A program made the position numbers and the translations under genes. Positions 47,397 to 59,640 of a stretch of 64,000 nt of DNA are shown one piece after another (the first letter of the stretch is position 1; every line of letters begins with the position of its first letter). The notes below the pieces were generated by a model that saw nothing but the letters and a program-made list of their open reading frames with translations, made no database searches and was not told where the DNA came from. Where the stretch lies: the NCBI GenBank assembly GCA_947179155.2, contig OX359264.1, positions 1,918,001 through 1,982,000 of the forward strand, given 5' to 3'. Source of the DNA: Hedera helix (lineage: Eukaryota; Streptophyta; Magnoliopsida; Apiales; Araliaceae).

Positions 47397-48050
47397 TCAA
47401 ATAATGCTAAGGTCATCAATCCATTTGAATTCCCCCAAGATAAACCCCTGCTTATTGATCATCACTGGACCAAATCTCACCAGAATATCACCGTCTTCCA
47501 TTCTTTCATCACTCAAAGAAGAAGATTCACTTTCACTTTCTGTTCCCTTTGCTCCACCATTATCAGAACTTGCAGCCTCAATTTCTTCATCAAAAACAGA
47601 GTCCTCTGTTTTTCTTTCAATTTCTTGTGAATCAGATTCATCAGGAACAAGGGTGGGCCTGTTTAATTTCCTCTTCTTTTCCTCAGATTCCTCAACTCCA
47701 TTAATACCCTCAATTCCTTGGTTAATTTGAATTTGTTGAGAAAGAAGATCATCGGCAACAATAATGGGTATGTTTCTTTTTCTTTTATTTTTTTTCTCAG
47801 CAGCAGCAGCCTCAACTTTCTCTTCCAATTCAATTTTCTTGGCTTGATAAACCCTTGATGCTTCTTCAGGTGATGCATAAGTTCCCAGCCAAATCGAACG
47901 TTTCTTAATTGGGTCTCTAATCTTCGTTACCCATTTCGATTTTCTCTTCCAAACCCCTTCATATGATGTAGAATTTTCTTGATTAGAACCACCACCGTCG
48001 AGAACAGCAGCAGCAGCAGCAGAAGCAGAAGAATTATTGCAATAAGCCAT
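47397..48050 (-). CDS. Divergent AP2/ERF transcription factor (217 aa)
   Basis: This is an intronless minus-strand ORF. Residues 30-78 form a single AP2/ERF domain (YEGVWKRKSKW, KIRDPIKKRSIWLGTY, EEASRVYQAKK). The WLG core and the EIRDP-like strand are kept, but the usual YRG start is YEG and the region before the second strand is shortened. An Ala-rich stretch encoded by CAG/GCA repeats precedes the domain, a basic KKNKRKR patch (about 86-92) follows as a likely nuclear signal, and the rest is acidic and Ser-rich. The single AP2 domain places it in the ERF family, perhaps near CRF-like proteins; the subgroup is uncertain. Confidence 0.8.
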   Translation of the reverse strand: MAYCNNSSASAAAAAVLDGGGSNQENSTSYEGVWKRKSKWVTKIRDPIKKRSIWLGTYASPEEASRVYQAKKIELEEKVEAAAAEKKNKRKRNIPIIVADDLLSQQIQINQGIEGINGVEESEEKKRKLNRPTLVPDESDSQEIERKTEDSVFDEEIEAASSDNGGAKGTESESESSSLSDERMEDGDILVRFGPVMINKQGFILGEFKWIDDLSII

Positions 48051-48097
48051 AATTTAGTAAACTATGATTTACAATGCTTGGGCTTTGTTGGGTAATG

Positions 48098-48108
48098 TAT
48101 TTATAGGT
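48098..48108 (-). promoter_or_regulatory. Candidate TATA box of the ERF gene
   Basis: Minus-strand CCTATAAATAC lies about 50 bp upstream of the ATG, giving a very short leader of about 20-25 nt. Confidence 0.5.
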
Positions 48109-48249
48109 GAATCAGAGAATCCTAATACGTGCGTGTAGGAAAGGAAAAGAATAAAGGAAATCTAGGCTAATAAAAAACAGAATTTGAAAATTAATTAATG
48201 GAGTGAAACTCATTCATAGAGTAGGCTTGTATGTATGTAGTATTATTAT

Positions 48250-48490
48250 TGGGAAATTGATATTTTTACACGGTAAGATCCATATTTTAGAGTTATAGAT
48301 GTATAGTCACGGTAAATCGTTGTTATAACTCTAAATGTGGATCCCATTGATAATATTATTATTAGGAAACTAATATTTCTACACCGTAGAACCCACACTT
48401 TAAAGTTATAGTGACAGTTATAAATATATCGACGATAAACTATCGCAATAGTTCTAAATGTAGATCCTACTGTGTGAAAATATCAAAATA
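48250..48490. repeat. Two tandem foldback units (about 118 bp each)
   Basis: Each unit runs from a GGAAA-T-GATATTTTTACAC-like start through TTATAACTCTAAATGTGGATC and is partly self-complementary. The second copy is diverged. It is probably MITE debris. Confidence 0.5.
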
Positions 48491-49386
48491 ACATGAGAAA
48501 ATATCAAGTGCCTATTATTATTATAGTCTTAAGATATAGTCACGTGGTGTCCCAGTACCTTCTCCTCGATTGAGGCCTCCCCAAACTTTCTTTTTAATTT
48601 TAATTTTAGCCTCTAATTTAAATATATTCAGATTTAACTAAAATTGGAAAGCAAAAGTCTTTGGCCGTGTAAATGAATTCTTTCCTGAAAAATAAAATAA
48701 AATAAAATGAAATAGACCAAAGCGAGACTTTACCAAGTCTTTGCCCCTTTATTAAATAAGGAGAGGAAGACTTTCCTGGAAAGAACACCGAGAACACCAA
48801 GACTTATCAATTCAGCAGGTCATTTTTGACCAAGTAAGTCAATCGGGGAAAATATACAGTTGACTAAGAACAGTAGTCAAGTCAACAGAAATACAATTTT
48901 TTTAATGATTTGAACTTTTCAACAAAAAGAATATAAAATTACCAGTTCATCTATACTCGAATGGGAGAGGCTTGGATTGATATATTCTGTTTTTTCTTTA
49001 CAAATTTTCAATTGATCAAACACATGAACAACGATTTGGGAAATATCGTCGGTCAAAATTACATTTAGGTGCCCAAACTAATTTACAGTATAACAAATTA
49101 AAAAACATGTAAAAGAGCAGAGTGAAACTAAAACCTCGAATAAAAGTGAAGCTTCTACTAGTTAGCTTTTTGTCAGTTGGATTACTCCATATCCAGACCC
49201 CTGTTTCTGACCATATCCAAACCCCTGTTTCTGAAGGATTAAATTACTTCATTGTTCTTTACTTTGGTCAGAGATGAATAAAAGAAGGAACATCAGCGTA
49301 CACTTTGTCCATGGCGTGGAAAAAATCCAAATCATCTCTCTTGCAGAATTCGATTGCGGCGTAAGATCCTTACGTAAACATAATTC
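48491..49386. other. Intergenic region between the ERF and KEA genes
   Basis: No coding segment was recognised. It should include the promoter of the minus-strand ERF gene and the 3' untranslated region of the minus-strand KEA gene. Confidence 0.5.
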
Positions 49387-49572
49387 TTAAACTTCATGAA
49401 TCATTAAATCCTTTGAAACTATTGCAATGCGCTGCTTTGCACTGTCTGAACGGAGGTTTTCTCCTTTAAATCCCATCTGCAAGTCATCAAAGTCCACAAA
49501 ATATTAGAGATATAAAAAGAAAACTATATGACTTCGCCTTCTCGACACCAATAATGAATACATCTCGCAATA

Positions 49573-49618
<46 letters not shown>

Positions 49619-52600
49619 AAATTTAAATTTATCTTTACAACAAATAGTGGCAGCAATCCAATTGCAGATCTAATGAATAAAATTAATCGGCGGATTCAAA
49701 ATTGACCATTTTGCCCTCAGGGATCCACACTACTAAAGTGCAGACGGTGACTTCAATCTTCGTCTTCTTCTTCACGCGATAATCCGTAATCTAATCCCAT
49801 CCTCCTAGCGTACCTTATCTTTTTCTGTCTTCTTCTATCCAATTCCCCCGCCACACCCTCAGCACACGTTTTCTTCTTCTATACTTATACTTTCTCTCTC
49901 TAGAAAATATACACTTACAAATATAGATAAAGAATATTTACATCTACATACAAAGAAATCTAGAGAGAAAATATTGCGATCGTGTTACAGGCCACCGGAG
50001 AGTTGTTTTGGTGTTCAGAGTGACGATGGCTTGTTGTGGCACACTGACTTGAAGCCTCACGCCTCTGGCGACTTCTCCACCGCCATCGCTCAAGCAAATT
50101 CCTCGCTTGAAGGACCAATCTCTAATCTACACTTCTCCCTCCACTACTTGTGTGGGAGTCTATGACAACCATTGTGATCCCAAAGCTTCTCATTTTGTTA
50201 ACCGACATGTCTTCCGTTTTCTCCATTGTTAGTAATTTCTCTCTCCTCCTAAAACCCTTGTTTCATTCTTTCTTTGATTGTTCAAGCTTTTTCAATTTTG
50301 TGCAATAAAACTGTAGATATTGTTATTTTCTGTACGGTATTTCAATCTCTCTTTGTTTTATCTTACAATTTTATGTAAATTTAAAAAGTTGCATCTTTTT
50401 AGAATTTTACCTCTAAAAATTCACTTGGTAAATATTTGTTTTACTATTAAAAGTGTGTTGGAAATACAAATTTAAGAGAGACAGAGATTGATTTGATAAT
50501 TAATTGTGTTTTTCAATTGTAAATTTGTGCTGGAAAACTCTCTGCTGTGCGTCTGAAGTGTTTGTTTCACTTTTTCGTAGAATTTAAACCAGAAGGGGCT
50601 ATCAGCTGATGTATTATATTGATGTCACCGTTTGCACTTTAGTAGTACGGATCCTTGAGGGCAAAATGACCAATTTTGAATTCGCACTTTAGTTGAGCAG
50701 GCTCCCTAAAGTGTAGATGTGTGATAATTTTATCCGCTAGATTTACAATTGGACAATCACGATTTGTTGTAAAGATAAACTTAAATTTACAATTGTGGAT
50801 ATGGATTAGCCCCCATATATCTATCTATATAGGAAAAAAGTAATCTAAGATATGCCTTAACCAAATAACCTACTTAGTAAAACGATATAGTTTTGCCTCT
50901 TAGTAAAACGATATAGTTTTCCCATTTTGGGTTTTATATTAAAAAAATGTTTAATTATAATTATATATATATATGTAATTTAGGTGATCACCTCTGTCTG
51001 AATATCAGGGGAGAACCACCGTAGCAGAATCCCAAGATGTACAACAGCAGGGATTAGCTTAAATAGCAATGGAGTAGTCACCTGCCGACGAGAAAAACAT
51101 TACTACAGTATTGTAATTAGATTATCAGGCAATCCGTTTACAAAGCGTAAAGACAGGTCATAGCAAGCAATTAGCGAATATTGAAGATGATATATGATTG
51201 GAAAAGGCAACTGAGCTCAAGCAGTTCCAGCTGGCAATAAAACTATTATTACATATAATATAATATATATATATATATATATACATATGCATATTTTTTC
51301 TCCTTGTGAAGAATGACTGTAATCCTGCATTCTCATTGTAGGAATAAGGATCATAACACACTGGCATGAAAAAGAAAAGAAAACCAAAGAATATGCCATA
51401 GTGCAAATGGGATCCAGAGATACAGGATGTAACTGTAACCCATAAATACATTTATTGAAAATCAAATCATACCAGACTAAGAGCTGTTGTTCCAAGAAGA
51501 AGCAAGTACAGCTTCCCCTGAAAAAAAAATTAATTTTAATCTTCCACACTTTATTCTACTTTTAAGGTTTATGAAATCTAGCACATGTAGCCCAAAGAAT
51601 TTATGAAGGTGAGAGTGTTTGATGTAACAATTATTATTTTTTCTTTCTTAAGTGAGGTTTCATGTAAACACATTGCAGTATTCTTGTCAGAACAAACCTC
51701 AACAAGATGAAGATTAGAAGCACGGCTGAGAAGGACAAAAGCAAATTCCCCAATTTGTGCTAAAGACATCCCAATCTGCATAGTTGACAACCCAAGGCCC
51801 TTAACAGTGAATAAACATATATCAAGATGTGAAGTGCCAGAGCCGTGTTATAATATCTTACCAGAAGTGAAGTCTTGTTGTTATAACCAAACCCCTTGAC
51901 AACTACCGAAATTACAACTGTTTTAACCACCACCACTAATAAAACTGATGCTAACAATATATCAACATGGTTCCAGAGAAAATGAACATGAATCAGCATT
52001 CCAATGCTGGCAAGAAAGAGGGCGGCAAAGAAGTTCCTAATGGGTTCAACCTGCACAAGTAACAATGTTTAAATAAGGGGTAACCATAAGGGAACCTAAT
52101 GTTAAAGACAGTGTCATACAGCCCCCCCCCCCCCCCCCCCCCTACAAAAAAAAAACACAAACACACCAACCAAAAAAAAGAGGTTATACCCCAGGTAATT
52201 CCTAAAGCACACACTTTTCAAATACAGGCATAACAAACACATACATTCATGCATATGTTACAAATAAGACATTTACTTCTTGAGAAAGAAATAGGAAGAT
52301 GTTTACTGGAATCCAATGAACCAAAACAAAGATATTTCTCCACATAGTTGGATGAATAATGGGGAAAGTAGCCATCTTACTTGTTCAAGTGTATGTTGGG
52401 CAAGATCAGTTGTTGATATCATTACTCCAGCAGCAAATGAGCCCAGTTCAAAACTTAAACCCAGCTTATCGCTACACTGAAATGACATAGATTATTTGAT
52501 ATAGTTTAGCCCAGGATGGAACAAGAAAACAATTCACTCATGCAAGATGCAGCCTTATTTGTTAAATCTCATCATGATGCACAACAGTAAGCCTCACTGC

Positions 52601-55600
52601 AGCAAGTTGCTGAAGGATCAATTAACAGTTGGATGCAGGGCATGACTTGCACCGAGTTAAAGGATGTTGTACATTTTAAAATTCCACATAACAAAAAAAA
52701 ATCTAATTTTCACTAACACATTGTACCACAGCGATTTATCTTGCAATTTTAGGAGCAGCTGCCGTGTACACTAGCACAAACCAATGTGTAGTTGTATAAA
52801 TGTGCTCTATTCACCAAAGACAGAAAAAAACATCACTTTTTGGTGCTCAGGCATGCAAGAGAGAATCAGCAAGGTGATGTCCTAATTTCCTACAAACGTG
52901 ACTGGGCACTTAACTTCATATGTGGAACATATCTCCTGATACCAGTCTAAACCACATCTCAGAATCTCATCATTACACATGGTTGAAGAACATGGAAATA
53001 TCAAGAAGAGAAGATTGATCAACCGCCTACCAACACTTCTAGTGGCTTGAGTTGAGAAATGGGTGTGGAGTTTTTCTGTGTTCTTCTTTCTCCCCTTTTC
53101 TTTTCTGGGGGAGGGGAAGTATTATAATGGTAAAGGGAAAAGTTGAGTACAAAATACGTACCCATGCTACGAGAAGGCAGAAAGCAACTGATGCTAATTG
53201 ATACAGTTCATTAGTCTGCACAGAAAAAAATTGGATTAGAAGAGCATGACAAAGTGCACATTATGGCATCCACAAAAGCAGAAGATTGTTCAAGCAAGCG
53301 CAGAGCTGTTAGCACACACATAAATTATATACTGTGAGTATGCATCATTAGCAATGATTTATGCATACCTGTGATGATAGGCTTATCATCAGCTTAAGGA
53401 ACCATGGAACACAAGTGCGTGACAAAATTGACAAAGCTAGCAAAAACGCAATCAACGTCACCAACCTGGGCAATTTATAAATCAGAATATGTTGTTTATA
53501 GAAAGATATCCATAATAAACATCTATAAAACACAAGTAATAGTCTTTGATTTTAAGTAATACTGTAAGCCATCAAGAATCAATTAGCAGTCCTTCACTAC
53601 ATCCATCTATCTTTTAACAAATGCAAATCAAATGCTTATATTTGTTTCAGCTTATTTGTTCCAACTTCTAAGCAGTTTATGAAAATTTAGTAATACCCAG
53701 TTGCAAAAAGACCGACTGGTAATTACATTATGCAAGCTATATAGAGTTCCTAATATGCTATTAGTTCTGTACGGCTTCCCTAAATGATATGAGAGCCAAA
53801 TGGATCGCCTAAACTACCATCAAGTACCATCAAAATTGATCATCACAGGCACTTTCAATAGGCACTTGCGGAAAGGTCCTAGTATCAATGACACCAGTCA
53901 ATTTCACAAAAACATTTTAACTTTGCCAAAATATAGAAACCTGGAAGAGTTTCTCACAGAGCTTCAGTTATGTAACTCCTATAGTTCAGTGGTTGTTAAA
54001 GCCCATATTTAGCTCCTCTATCTACCAGTAGCATATCGCAAGCCCATAAAATAAAATAAACAGCAAGATAAGCTTGAGCTACTTGTCAACTTACGATTTA
54101 GTCATGGAGATTACTCCTTGTAGAACACCTGAAGTTCCACCCAGGATTGGAAGAAGAGCAAACAGCAAGCCCACAGCACAGTCCTGGATGAGAAAATAAA
54201 TTTAAGAATCGAGGAACTGAATAAGTAAGGCTCTATCAAGCCCAGCTCACTCAGAGTGAAAGATACTAGGATCCTTGAGTATTAATAATATTGAAAATCT
54301 ATAGAATACGTGCTCTGAAGATGAGGAATGGAAGAACTATCTACCTGCAAAATGAGGGTGCCAATAGTAACTTGCCCATGTAGGGCATTGATACTGTTTT
54401 TCTCCATCAAAAACTTCAGGACCTACAGCACAAAATAGTAACATGGCAACCATGAGCATTTTACTAATATACAAAACAAAAAGTTCATGTGAAGCAAGAG
54501 ACAAATCCCGGAAGCATTACCACTGCTGTTGAAGACATCGAAAGAAATGCACCAACAAATACCCCCTCCGAAGGCTTACCCCCACACAACTGCAAACATC
54601 ACCCAGTTGCATATTTTAGACTGCAGCATTAAGAATGGGAAAGATTCTAAGTCTTTTTATAAGTAGAAAGATTCTAGTATATAGTCAATCTACACAAAGG
54701 AAATTTGTCACATCAATAGGACAGATTGAAAGCAGGCAAAATGATAAAAGTAAATCACTTCCTTTTCTTCGCATGCTATTTCAATGTTGTATATAAGTTT
54801 TACGAGGCCATCTTGAAGTGTGCCGAGGTAAAGTCACATCCGTTAACTGACATTAGAAAGCAATGATAAATACCAAGTCCACAAAGTCGTCATGGTAGTT
54901 CATACATATGGATCAAAGATAATGCCCACTTCTTATAGTTCTTAGCAATCAATTCAGCAATCCAGGTTCTTGGTAGTTCATTCTCCTTTCCTTTTAAAAT
55001 ATAAAAGAATTTTGCTAGTTCAATTTACTTTTACCCTTTAGACTGTTCACAAATGGATAGAAGTATACAGATCACTTGCACAATCTTCCATGGATGTTTA
55101 TTAAGTTTTCAAACATACCGAGGCTATTACTCCACAGAGGCACATGAATAGGAAAATTTGGAGCAGCCCTCCAAGAACAGCAACTGCTCGAACAACTCTC
55201 AGCTATAAAATGGGGGAGAGCGGGATAGGGGGGGGGGGGGGGGGGGGGGGAAGAAGATGAACGATGAATAAATTTTATGGATTAAATTATTATAGTCCAT
55301 GATGGGGTGACAAGACTACAACACACAAATAAACTAACCTTTGTGGTGGAGAACTCCAGACCCAAAGCAAAAAGAAGAAAAATAACACCAAATTGGGCCA
55401 CTGTCTCAACCTATATGCACAGAAACAGGTTGAATATGAAATGGGGCATGTTGAAGTTTCTGACTATACTTGGAAACAAATATATCAATTTACCCCAGAT
55501 CTTGAATGGAAAGTAAATATAATTTCTAGGAAACTAAGATCATATATTTTGAAATGATTTAACATTTTGGCGGAGCATCTTCTTGTTATTAATTTAATAA

Positions 55601-58600
55601 GACTAAGTGACTAACATCAGTAACTCAATTTATATTAGCAAGTGCGATATGTGTAATGAAGCATATCATCCAGTAAACCTGAAACCTCCCAGAGGTAAGG
55701 TACCTTATAGGCTTACCTTGTTACTCTCAGTCGCTTCCAATGGACAAAGTTACCATACCCGGCCCGGGACAAACAGCCTGGCTGGGTCATTATGAGGATC
55801 GTTTATGCATTAAACCCAACAAAGTCCATTTAACCCCAGACCAGTTCCACTAGATTCGCTGAACGCATAACAGGTTGTAGCGACCCAGTGTTTTTAACTC
55901 TCAATTAAATATCTTAATTAACATGCACCTGGCATGGTTTGAACCAAGAGGTACTTGGGTAGCAATCAAGCCATTGAAGCAAAACTGGCTGTCATGCATG
56001 TGTTCCTGATATTAATTTATTCGACGATTCTGTCTATAATGTCCATAACATAGGCTTTGCATATCTTTACTTGGCCAAAATGAGCCCCCTCCCCCCAAAA
56101 AAAAGCACAAAAAAATAAAATAAAATAATAAAGAGAATTTTCAAGTTTCATGACAACAAAAGCTACATACTTGCACCATTTCACTGACAAAACTCAACCC
56201 TCCTGGTCCAACAAGAGATCCTGCTAACAAGTATCCAGTCATAACCTGCAAAATTTAAATGGGTAATAATTAGGCATAGAGATACCGAATAAGTCATTAA
56301 GAAGTTCACGATTGATCAAACATAAATCATGAATAGTGAGCAGACCGGTTGTCCAGCACAAGCGAAGGCAATGCCACCACAAGTTGCAGACACAATGACA
56401 ACCACCAAATCTGAAATCAACCTACATAATTGAAACAAATTAGATCAGTTAAGCAAAATCAAAAACTTTGAAATAAGTTTGAAAGTAAAACCTGAACAAA
56501 TCAGTAGGTTTACCTCAAGTCTAACTGTAATACGGGGTACTTTGATTTGAAATTGGATATGATGAAGACATTATCCTATAAAAAAAAAAGCAAAATCATT
56601 AATCATTGATAACTGTTATGATATTTGATAACTACAAAATCTTTCTATATATGATCCACCTTTACCTTTCTATCTATCAATGTTGGAGTCTCTTCTGCTC
56701 CATTGTCATTATCCAGATTGAAAACGTGATGGAGCTGAAAGGACCTAAGTAATTTTCTCAATTGTGTCAGAGTACAACTTTTAGAGAGGGAAAAAATATA
56801 TAAATTAAGTGACTGTTCACTTCATCAATGAAAACAATTGATAAAAATTCTAATGACTATGATATAAGCATGTACTTTTCCTCTTTCGTGTCATTTTTCT
56901 TGGACTTAACTCTAGCTACAGTTTCCAAGACTGCCTGATGAACAGAAACATGTAAACCAGATACATTCAGCAAAGCTTCAAAAGCTAAAAATTGGTATTG
57001 AATGAACCAAATAAGAGATGAAAATGCACCATCTAGAAAAATTAAGCTTCATTTATTATAGAAATTTGGAAAGCTATGCTATATCAATTATTTTTGGAGG
57101 GATAAAGACACTACAGTAGTTAATGAGTCACCATGAGAGTACCACACTACAAGAGATACTAGCATGATAACTTATAGCAATCATGAAAGTTTGTTAAATA
57201 CTGAAATAGATTCAAAGAAAAGTTTGGTAATGTGTGCTATATAGTAATTCTCCGTCTAGCTTCAAAGCTCATCTAGTCAATCAAAGACTACTAAAAAAAA
57301 TCACTTCCCCTATTGTAATACAAGGTACCTCACATATACTATGCACTGAATTCATCCCTCTTAAATTATAACTTAGCTTTCTTAGAAAACTGTGTTGATA
57401 CATTAAAAACAGGAAGATACCACAAACCTGTTGCTCATTCACACTGTTGTTGAAGCTGCCGGCTTCATTTGCTGCCAAATTAATGCAAGTGCAAAGAGTT
57501 ATGGGCATGCACTAACTCTTCAAACTATTTTTTTTTATGTTTATAAAACGAAAGAACCAACATAAAGGCTGCTGATCACTAAAAAGATGTGAGCTCTATC
57601 ATAATTCTTCACACTAGATGGCGTATATAAAGAAAAAGGAAAGGGACGTCTACAGAGAAAAAAATTTACTTCGAAATGGTTAATGATATACTCGTATACA
57701 TATATTTAGATAAAGACGTAACAGAAACAATTTTTTTTTAGGAAAATACTTGGCTCTGAACCAAGGAGGAGTACCCTCTCCCCTAGTCCCTCCTACCACC
57801 CACCTATGTGTCAAAATAACAAATCTTCACTTATCCAACAGACATGATCCCTCACATGACTCTGTGTATTGACCGAAAAAGTTGAATAACTTATTAGAGA
57901 AAATAGCCTCAGCTAGTCATTGCTACTGATCACTGTTTTCTATATCCACCCCAAACCTTCAACTTCATGACATGGTTGTCTAATGTCCCTGGTAGTCAAT
58001 CTTCTTGTATTTAATTTTAGCTATTCATAACAACCACCTTCACTAACCATACACCTAAGCAATGATTGGTCAACCTCTTACTTTGGTGTATCTTAATTTG
58101 AGTTTGTGGTAATGTTCACTTAACTCTGAAACTTTTTACAAATCATGAACTTCTGCTTTGAGGGTAATTACTCATAAGAAGGATACTCTTTAAGAAACTT
58201 ACCATGTGACCTGCTTTCAAATCATTCCAAGTTGCAGGTTAACGATTAGTAAAAAATGAATCACAAAATTGAGTTATGCAGACCGTTCCTTTCACCATGC
58301 ACTTCCAAATAATACTTACAAGACTATAATATTCTCATACATACATTATGAAATTTCTCCTCTAATTATCAATGTTCTCTATATTCTCCATGTCTTCCCC
58401 CAAATTAATTTGCTAATATTCTAGAGCGAAATTAGGTCAAAAGACTATTCCATAATGCTGGAAATGTTAGTTCAAATAAGAATTATAGTAGGGCGTGTAG
58501 TTAAAATAACACATTAGTGCGGACCGTGGATACATAACATCAGCAACTAAGTTAATGATTCAAATCCTTAGTGAATAATGAATAGGCATGTGAGGAGCAA

Positions 58601-59241
58601 TATGCATTACATTGTTGGCAAAATGAGTATTTGACGCGTACGTAGATAGGGTGAAGTTTAAAGCCCAGTATTTCCCAGAAAAGGAAAAGGTAAATCAATG
58701 TCATGGATTTATCAAAATCTAAAGTAGTTCAAAGTAAGTTTTGACATAAACAAGCATTAAATTATCCTCTACCTACCAGAAATTTAAAATTCCACATATA
58801 TATGCATAAATCAAGTTCTCCTCTAGTTTGGAGTAACTACTTCACTTTCTCAGCACAAAAAACAGCTTAAACAATCAAGGATTCAGAAATTTTCAGCTTA
58901 TATCGTTTCTAAGCAAGCAAACAAGATACTAATTAGAAAAATCTAAGTTTTCAGATCTAGAAAAGAAGAAAACCTTCGATTTGATCACCCTCAGTGAACT
59001 CTTTCTCGAGAGCTCGATCAACCATGCCGGCGAAACTGTCCTCCCTCGGCCTAGATGAGCGAGAATCATTGATCTTCGATTCAGTAGTAACCGCAACTGC
59101 ATTATCGGTACTATAATCAAGCTGATCCAAATCTGGTACAGCGCCAACTGACGGAACAGAGAGAAAACACAGAGCTACGAAAGAGAGATGGAGGAGGACA
59201 ACGACGGCGGCGGCGGAGGAAGAGGATCTCCTCCTAGTCAT
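49387..59241 (-). CDS. KEA4/5/6: Potassium efflux antiporter, KEA4/5/6 type (20 exons, 597 aa)
   Basis: Minus-strand exons: 59241-58974, 57471-57428, 56934-56876, 56744-56666, 56575-56514, 56421-56346, 56245-56171, 55410-55339, 55202-55119, 54589-54521, 54422-54345, 54183-54095, 53465-53369, 53215-53162, 52476-52381, 52050-51862, 51775-51698, 51517-51473, 51081-50992, 49476-49387. All junctions are GT-AG and all phases agree. An N-terminal signal peptide (MTRRRSS then a hydrophobic run to about residue 34) is followed by a polar lumenal segment with MVDRALEKEF. The CPA2 cation/H+ exchanger domain starts near residue 172 (LISDLVVVIVSATCGG), with the ion-binding QD at 322-323 (LILQDCAVGLLF). 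No C-terminal KTN domain is present, as in KEA4-6, which exchange K+ for H+ in Golgi, TGN and prevacuolar membranes. The ATG at 59241 is preferred; the frame continues to a GTG five codons upstream. Confidence 0.93.
49614..50813 (+). mobile_element. Pack-MULE-like element in the last KEA intron
   Basis: Long terminal inverted repeats flank this 1.2 kb segment: 49614-49757 against the complement of 50618-50813. The shared blocks include CATTTTGCCCTCA and ACTACTAAAGTGCA. The right repeat is longer by about 35 bp. The cargo is a fragment of a host PP2C gene with its leader. Long TIRs plus a captured gene fragment and no transposase are the hallmark of Pack-MULEs. The left outer end runs into an (AT)n microsatellite (49576-49615), so no target duplication could be confirmed. 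It lies wholly inside the intron 49477-50991, in antisense orientation to KEA. Confidence 0.65.
49971..50232 (+). pseudogene. Captured PP2C first-exon fragment (broken)
   Basis: The translation matches the start of plant PP2Cs of the PP2C38/48/60-like group: DGLLWHTDLKPHASGDFS, then AIAQANSSLE. The expected start codon is ATA (49971-49973). A 1-bp insertion near 50110-50113 shifts the frame in the middle of the exon. The metal-binding DGHGG motif reads DNHCD in the shifted frame. No later exons follow. It cannot encode a phosphatase, but its 5' leader and promoter-proximal sequence (49760-49970) were captured with it. Confidence 0.8.
52122..52142. repeat. Poly-C tract (21 C) in a KEA intron
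   Basis: An uninterrupted run of C on the plus strand (G on the transcribed sense) lies in the intron 52051-52380, followed by an A run. Confidence 0.85.
55228..55250. repeat. Poly-G tract (23 G) in a KEA intron
   Basis: This is a homopolymer of 23 G on the plus strand (C in KEA sense) in the intron 55203-55338, only 26 bp from the acceptor of the exon at 55202. Confidence 0.85.
57472..58973 (-). other. First intron of the KEA gene
   Basis: This 1.5 kb intron shows no recognisable gene or complete transposon. It begins GTTTTC after exon 1 and ends with TTGGCAG. Confidence 0.7.
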
Positions 59242-59640
59242 CGGACTGTGGCGCACGATACGCAGAGCGGTTGCAGGTTAAGAGGAAGCGAGTGTCTCTG
59301 TGTCGGTCGGTTGGGCTGTCCGATGGGTCACAAATGGAGGAGAGAGAGAGAGAGGAGGGTAGCCAGTACAAGTATCCAGAGAGGGAGAGGGAGAGAGGAG
59401 AGAGAAAGAGAAGGCATTAAAGAACGAAATAGAAATGGGAGTAGTTTGTGTGCAACTAACTTTAATCAAAAGTTATTGGAAAAATGAATAATAATAATAA
59501 TAATACTAGTAATCAGGCTGATTATTAAAATGAAGAACGTTATGATTAGTCTTTTTGGAGGTGCCGTTCAAGACGAGGTTTGGATGTGGAACAAATTAGT
59601 GTACAATTCCCTCGGTCACAATTTCTGTTTCTGAGTTTTG
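59242..59640 (-). promoter_or_regulatory. CT-rich leader and promoter-proximal region of KEA
   Basis: On the minus strand, dense CTCTCT and TCCC runs lie 80-170 bp upstream of the start codon (plus-strand GA-rich block 59340-59410). Such pyrimidine-rich leaders are common in plant genes. No clear TATA box was chosen. Confidence 0.4.

Noticed and set aside
51158..51549. 97- and 110-codon ORFs at the KEA 3' part
   Set aside because: Most of each runs through intron sequence and a TA microsatellite; only 51517-51473 is real exon.
55740..55990. tRNA-like or coding segment in a KEA intron (CATGGTTTGAACC region)
   Set aside because: There is no cloverleaf with A and B boxes at proper spacing and no open frame; probably repeat debris.
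59242..59256. KEA start at 59256
   Set aside because: That codon is GTG; the first ATG, followed by a good signal peptide, is at 59241.
59188..59487. 99-codon plus-strand ORF at the KEA promoter
   Set aside because: It is a shadow of the KEA first exon and the GA-rich leader.
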